From: Zooshikella harenae
GTDB taxonomy: Bacteria; Pseudomonadota; Gammaproteobacteria; Pseudomonadales; Zooshikellaceae
Direction of reading: 5' to 3'
DNA: 41,942 nt
Assembly (NCBI RefSeq): GCF_018837975.1
Contig: NZ_JAGSOY010000043.1
Coordinates: forward strand, 1-41,942
Part shown: in pieces, positions 30,001 to 33,000 of the stretch
Numbering within the stretch: the stretch's first letter is position 1
Layout of the letters: each line of letters starts with the position of its first letter
Notes under the pieces: generated by a model
Databases searched by the model: none
Seen by the model: the letters and a program-made list of their open reading frames with translations, nothing else
What the model was told of the DNA's origin: nothing
Translations under genes and position numbers: made by a program

Positions 30001-33000
30001 TTATTGAAGACCAACTGCAGTATGTATTAGGTAAAGATCAGGGGATGATTGTACCTACTATCCGTTTGCGCCTTGTAAAAGACGATATTGATGTTTTATT
30101 TAACTCAAGTGATGTGCGCGGCCTATTTAATTTCACTGCAGATGATACAACGGTGGTTGAGCCAACACTGGATGGCTATTTACCATTGAAAGCAGGTGAA
30201 ACCACATTACAGGTAGCACTGGCTGAGTTTGCGGGTGGTAATCTGATAGACGACGTTGTGCTGACTGTAACTGATCAACGTGAACAAGAAGTTGGTATTA
30301 AGCTATTAGAGTTAGTACAGCCTCAAAAAATATATGCAGGTGCTGATCATTCAACGCTGTATTTCGAGCTGTTGGGTGAATTGCCATATTTAATAAATAA
30401 GGCAACACTAAAAATTCCAGGGCAGGATGATATTGACCTGTGTGTTCGTACCACTGATTTTGTGGAAGGTAAAAGATATTATGAAGAAGACGAAGAGAAT
30501 GAATGTTTAGGGTCAATTACTGACTATCAGTTTGAGAATTTCTACAGGCGTAAGCTTGTGACACTAGGCTATCGCTTTAAGTTAGAGTTAACTAACCCTA
30601 AACTTGAATGGAAAAAATTAGACAATCTTGAGCTACTTATTACTGCGACATCAATAAAACAAAATGCAGAAAGTGTTGATTTTCCGCTTTCTATTCCTGT
30701 TGCAGAAGATCCTAAGCTTCAAGTTGAGTGGGTTAACGAATCTGTCAGCGAATTAAATGATAGTGATACAAAGCGTATAGCAAATACGTTTAATGTATTA
30801 GGCCATACATTAAAAATCACTGATCCAGGCTTTAACACTATTGATGTTGAGCTGGAGGTTGAAAGTACAGTTGAAACTCCTGCTATCCACTCAAGTATTA
30901 TTGAAAATGTTTTGCCTTTGGACAATGAAGGCGTACAACCATTTGATGTTAAGGTACCAGAAGATGGTTGTTATGATTATACGTGTATTTGCGATATTCA
31001 GCCTTATTACTATAGTTTTACTTTGAAAAAGGATATTGAGCTAAAGCCTGGACAGCACTTACTAAACTTTGTCTACCACCAAGCTTTAGAGTTAAATGAT
31101 TTTTCATTTTATGTTTTCAAAAATATAGAACAACCAATATCTGCTGATAGCTACTTGCCACTTACTACAAGCAGAGAGCGTATAAATGAAGATATAGATC
31201 TTGAGGGGTTAGAAAGGGGTTATATTCCTCATTACATATTCAAATTGGCTAACCCTGAAAATGCTGAAAATGCTTTAATTATCAAAAAAGGAAATTACAT
31301 TCTGGGTGGTAAAATAGATGTGCCAGGATCAATATGTAATAGTGGTTTTCCATCAGGTGATGTATTAAAGTTCTTATGGAATAAAGATATTGTTAGTAGT
31401 GAAGCAGTAACCTCGCTTTACTTAAAAACAACAACAACAAAAATACAAACGGTTGAGCAAAGGCTTAATGATTCAGAAGAAATCACCATCAGTACGCGAC
31501 CAATCAAAGCTTATCAATTAGAGAAGTATCGTAAGTTAGCGCAATTCGCTGATGCATGGCTGAAGCAGGATCCCCAGGCTAAGTTTAAGCTCAAACTTAC
31601 TGAGCACCGTTTAAATGAAAATCATACCGTCAAACTAGATGTTCCTTCAATTAAGAATCTGCAGGTTCCTGATTTATGGCTAGATAGAATAAAGTATGCT
31701 CAGCCTGTTGAGTTGATAGAAGGACAAGCATCATTTACTCCAGTTGGTAATGCAGTTTCACGATTTGATAGAAATCAATTGGAGCTTTTGGGCATAAATA
31801 AACAACACATAGATCATTTAGAGCGTAAAGTAAAAAGTGATTATTTGAAGTTACCTGCTAAAAACATAGATGATCCTGAGGCATTGAGGTTAATAAAGTA
31901 CTTTTATTATAAGCCTGATGATCTATTTATTACTTTTCCGTGTGGACAAGATAATTTATGCAGGCTTGACCTTATAGATAACTTGATTGAGGACAATTAC
32001 GAAGTTACGAGTGAAAATTTATCGAGGTCTTTTAGTTATAAGCTAGATGTTAAATTATCAGAATTGCTTGGCGAAAAGACAAATACTCTAATTGATAATC
32101 AGGCTCATATCTCTCTTTATATATATGATGGGTACAGTAGAAATTATAATGTTTGGGAGTTACCTCTTGTTGTAAATAATAAAAAAACTGAGGTCAATGC
32201 GTTACAAAATACGATTACTATACATAATGAAGTAAACAAGAGTTTGCCTGTCAAATTAACAATTAGCAGTGAGAAAAAAAGTTCTAGCATATCAAGAAAG
32301 TATTATGTTGCTTCACCTGGGGTAATTACCCCTTATTGCCAACGAGAATCTGGAGCTAGTGGGGGACCGAGTGCATTAACGTGTGTCAGTGAGGTGACGG
32401 TTAACAGTGAAAATAGCTTACAAGTAGGTAGTGAAAAAACTGAAACCATTATTGATACACCTATGATGCTGACACACCTAATATCAGGAGGAAATTATTC
32501 TACTAATATAGTGCTCGTTGATCAGTTTGGTGAAATCTATCAGTTTCCATTAAGTGTTCAGGTTAAAGCAGATACACTGCCTGAGGCCGATGTAACCTTT
32601 GATCTTGTCGAGTGGAGTAATGGTAAACATTGGGTGGATGGAAGCGCATCTTTTACGATTAATGCTCCTACAAGCTATAGAATTGAAAAAGCAGACTTGG
32701 TTGTGGGGGATACATATTATCCGTTAAATGATCATCCGAGTGGGGGGTCAAAAAACCCAACTTTAGATAACACTTATAATGTCCTTGATCTCCATCTTTC
32801 TGACTTTATACTTAGTAATGGTGCAAATAATTACCTTGAGGGTTGGCTTGAGAATAATATCAATACCGCAAAAATTTCTTTAACTATTACACTTGAGGGT
32901 GAAGGCGCTGACTTTACTAAAACCATTACTACTGATGTGCCTCTTGATTCATTTTTAATTGATTCTGATCAAATTGAACCTATAACACCTAAAAAGTTGT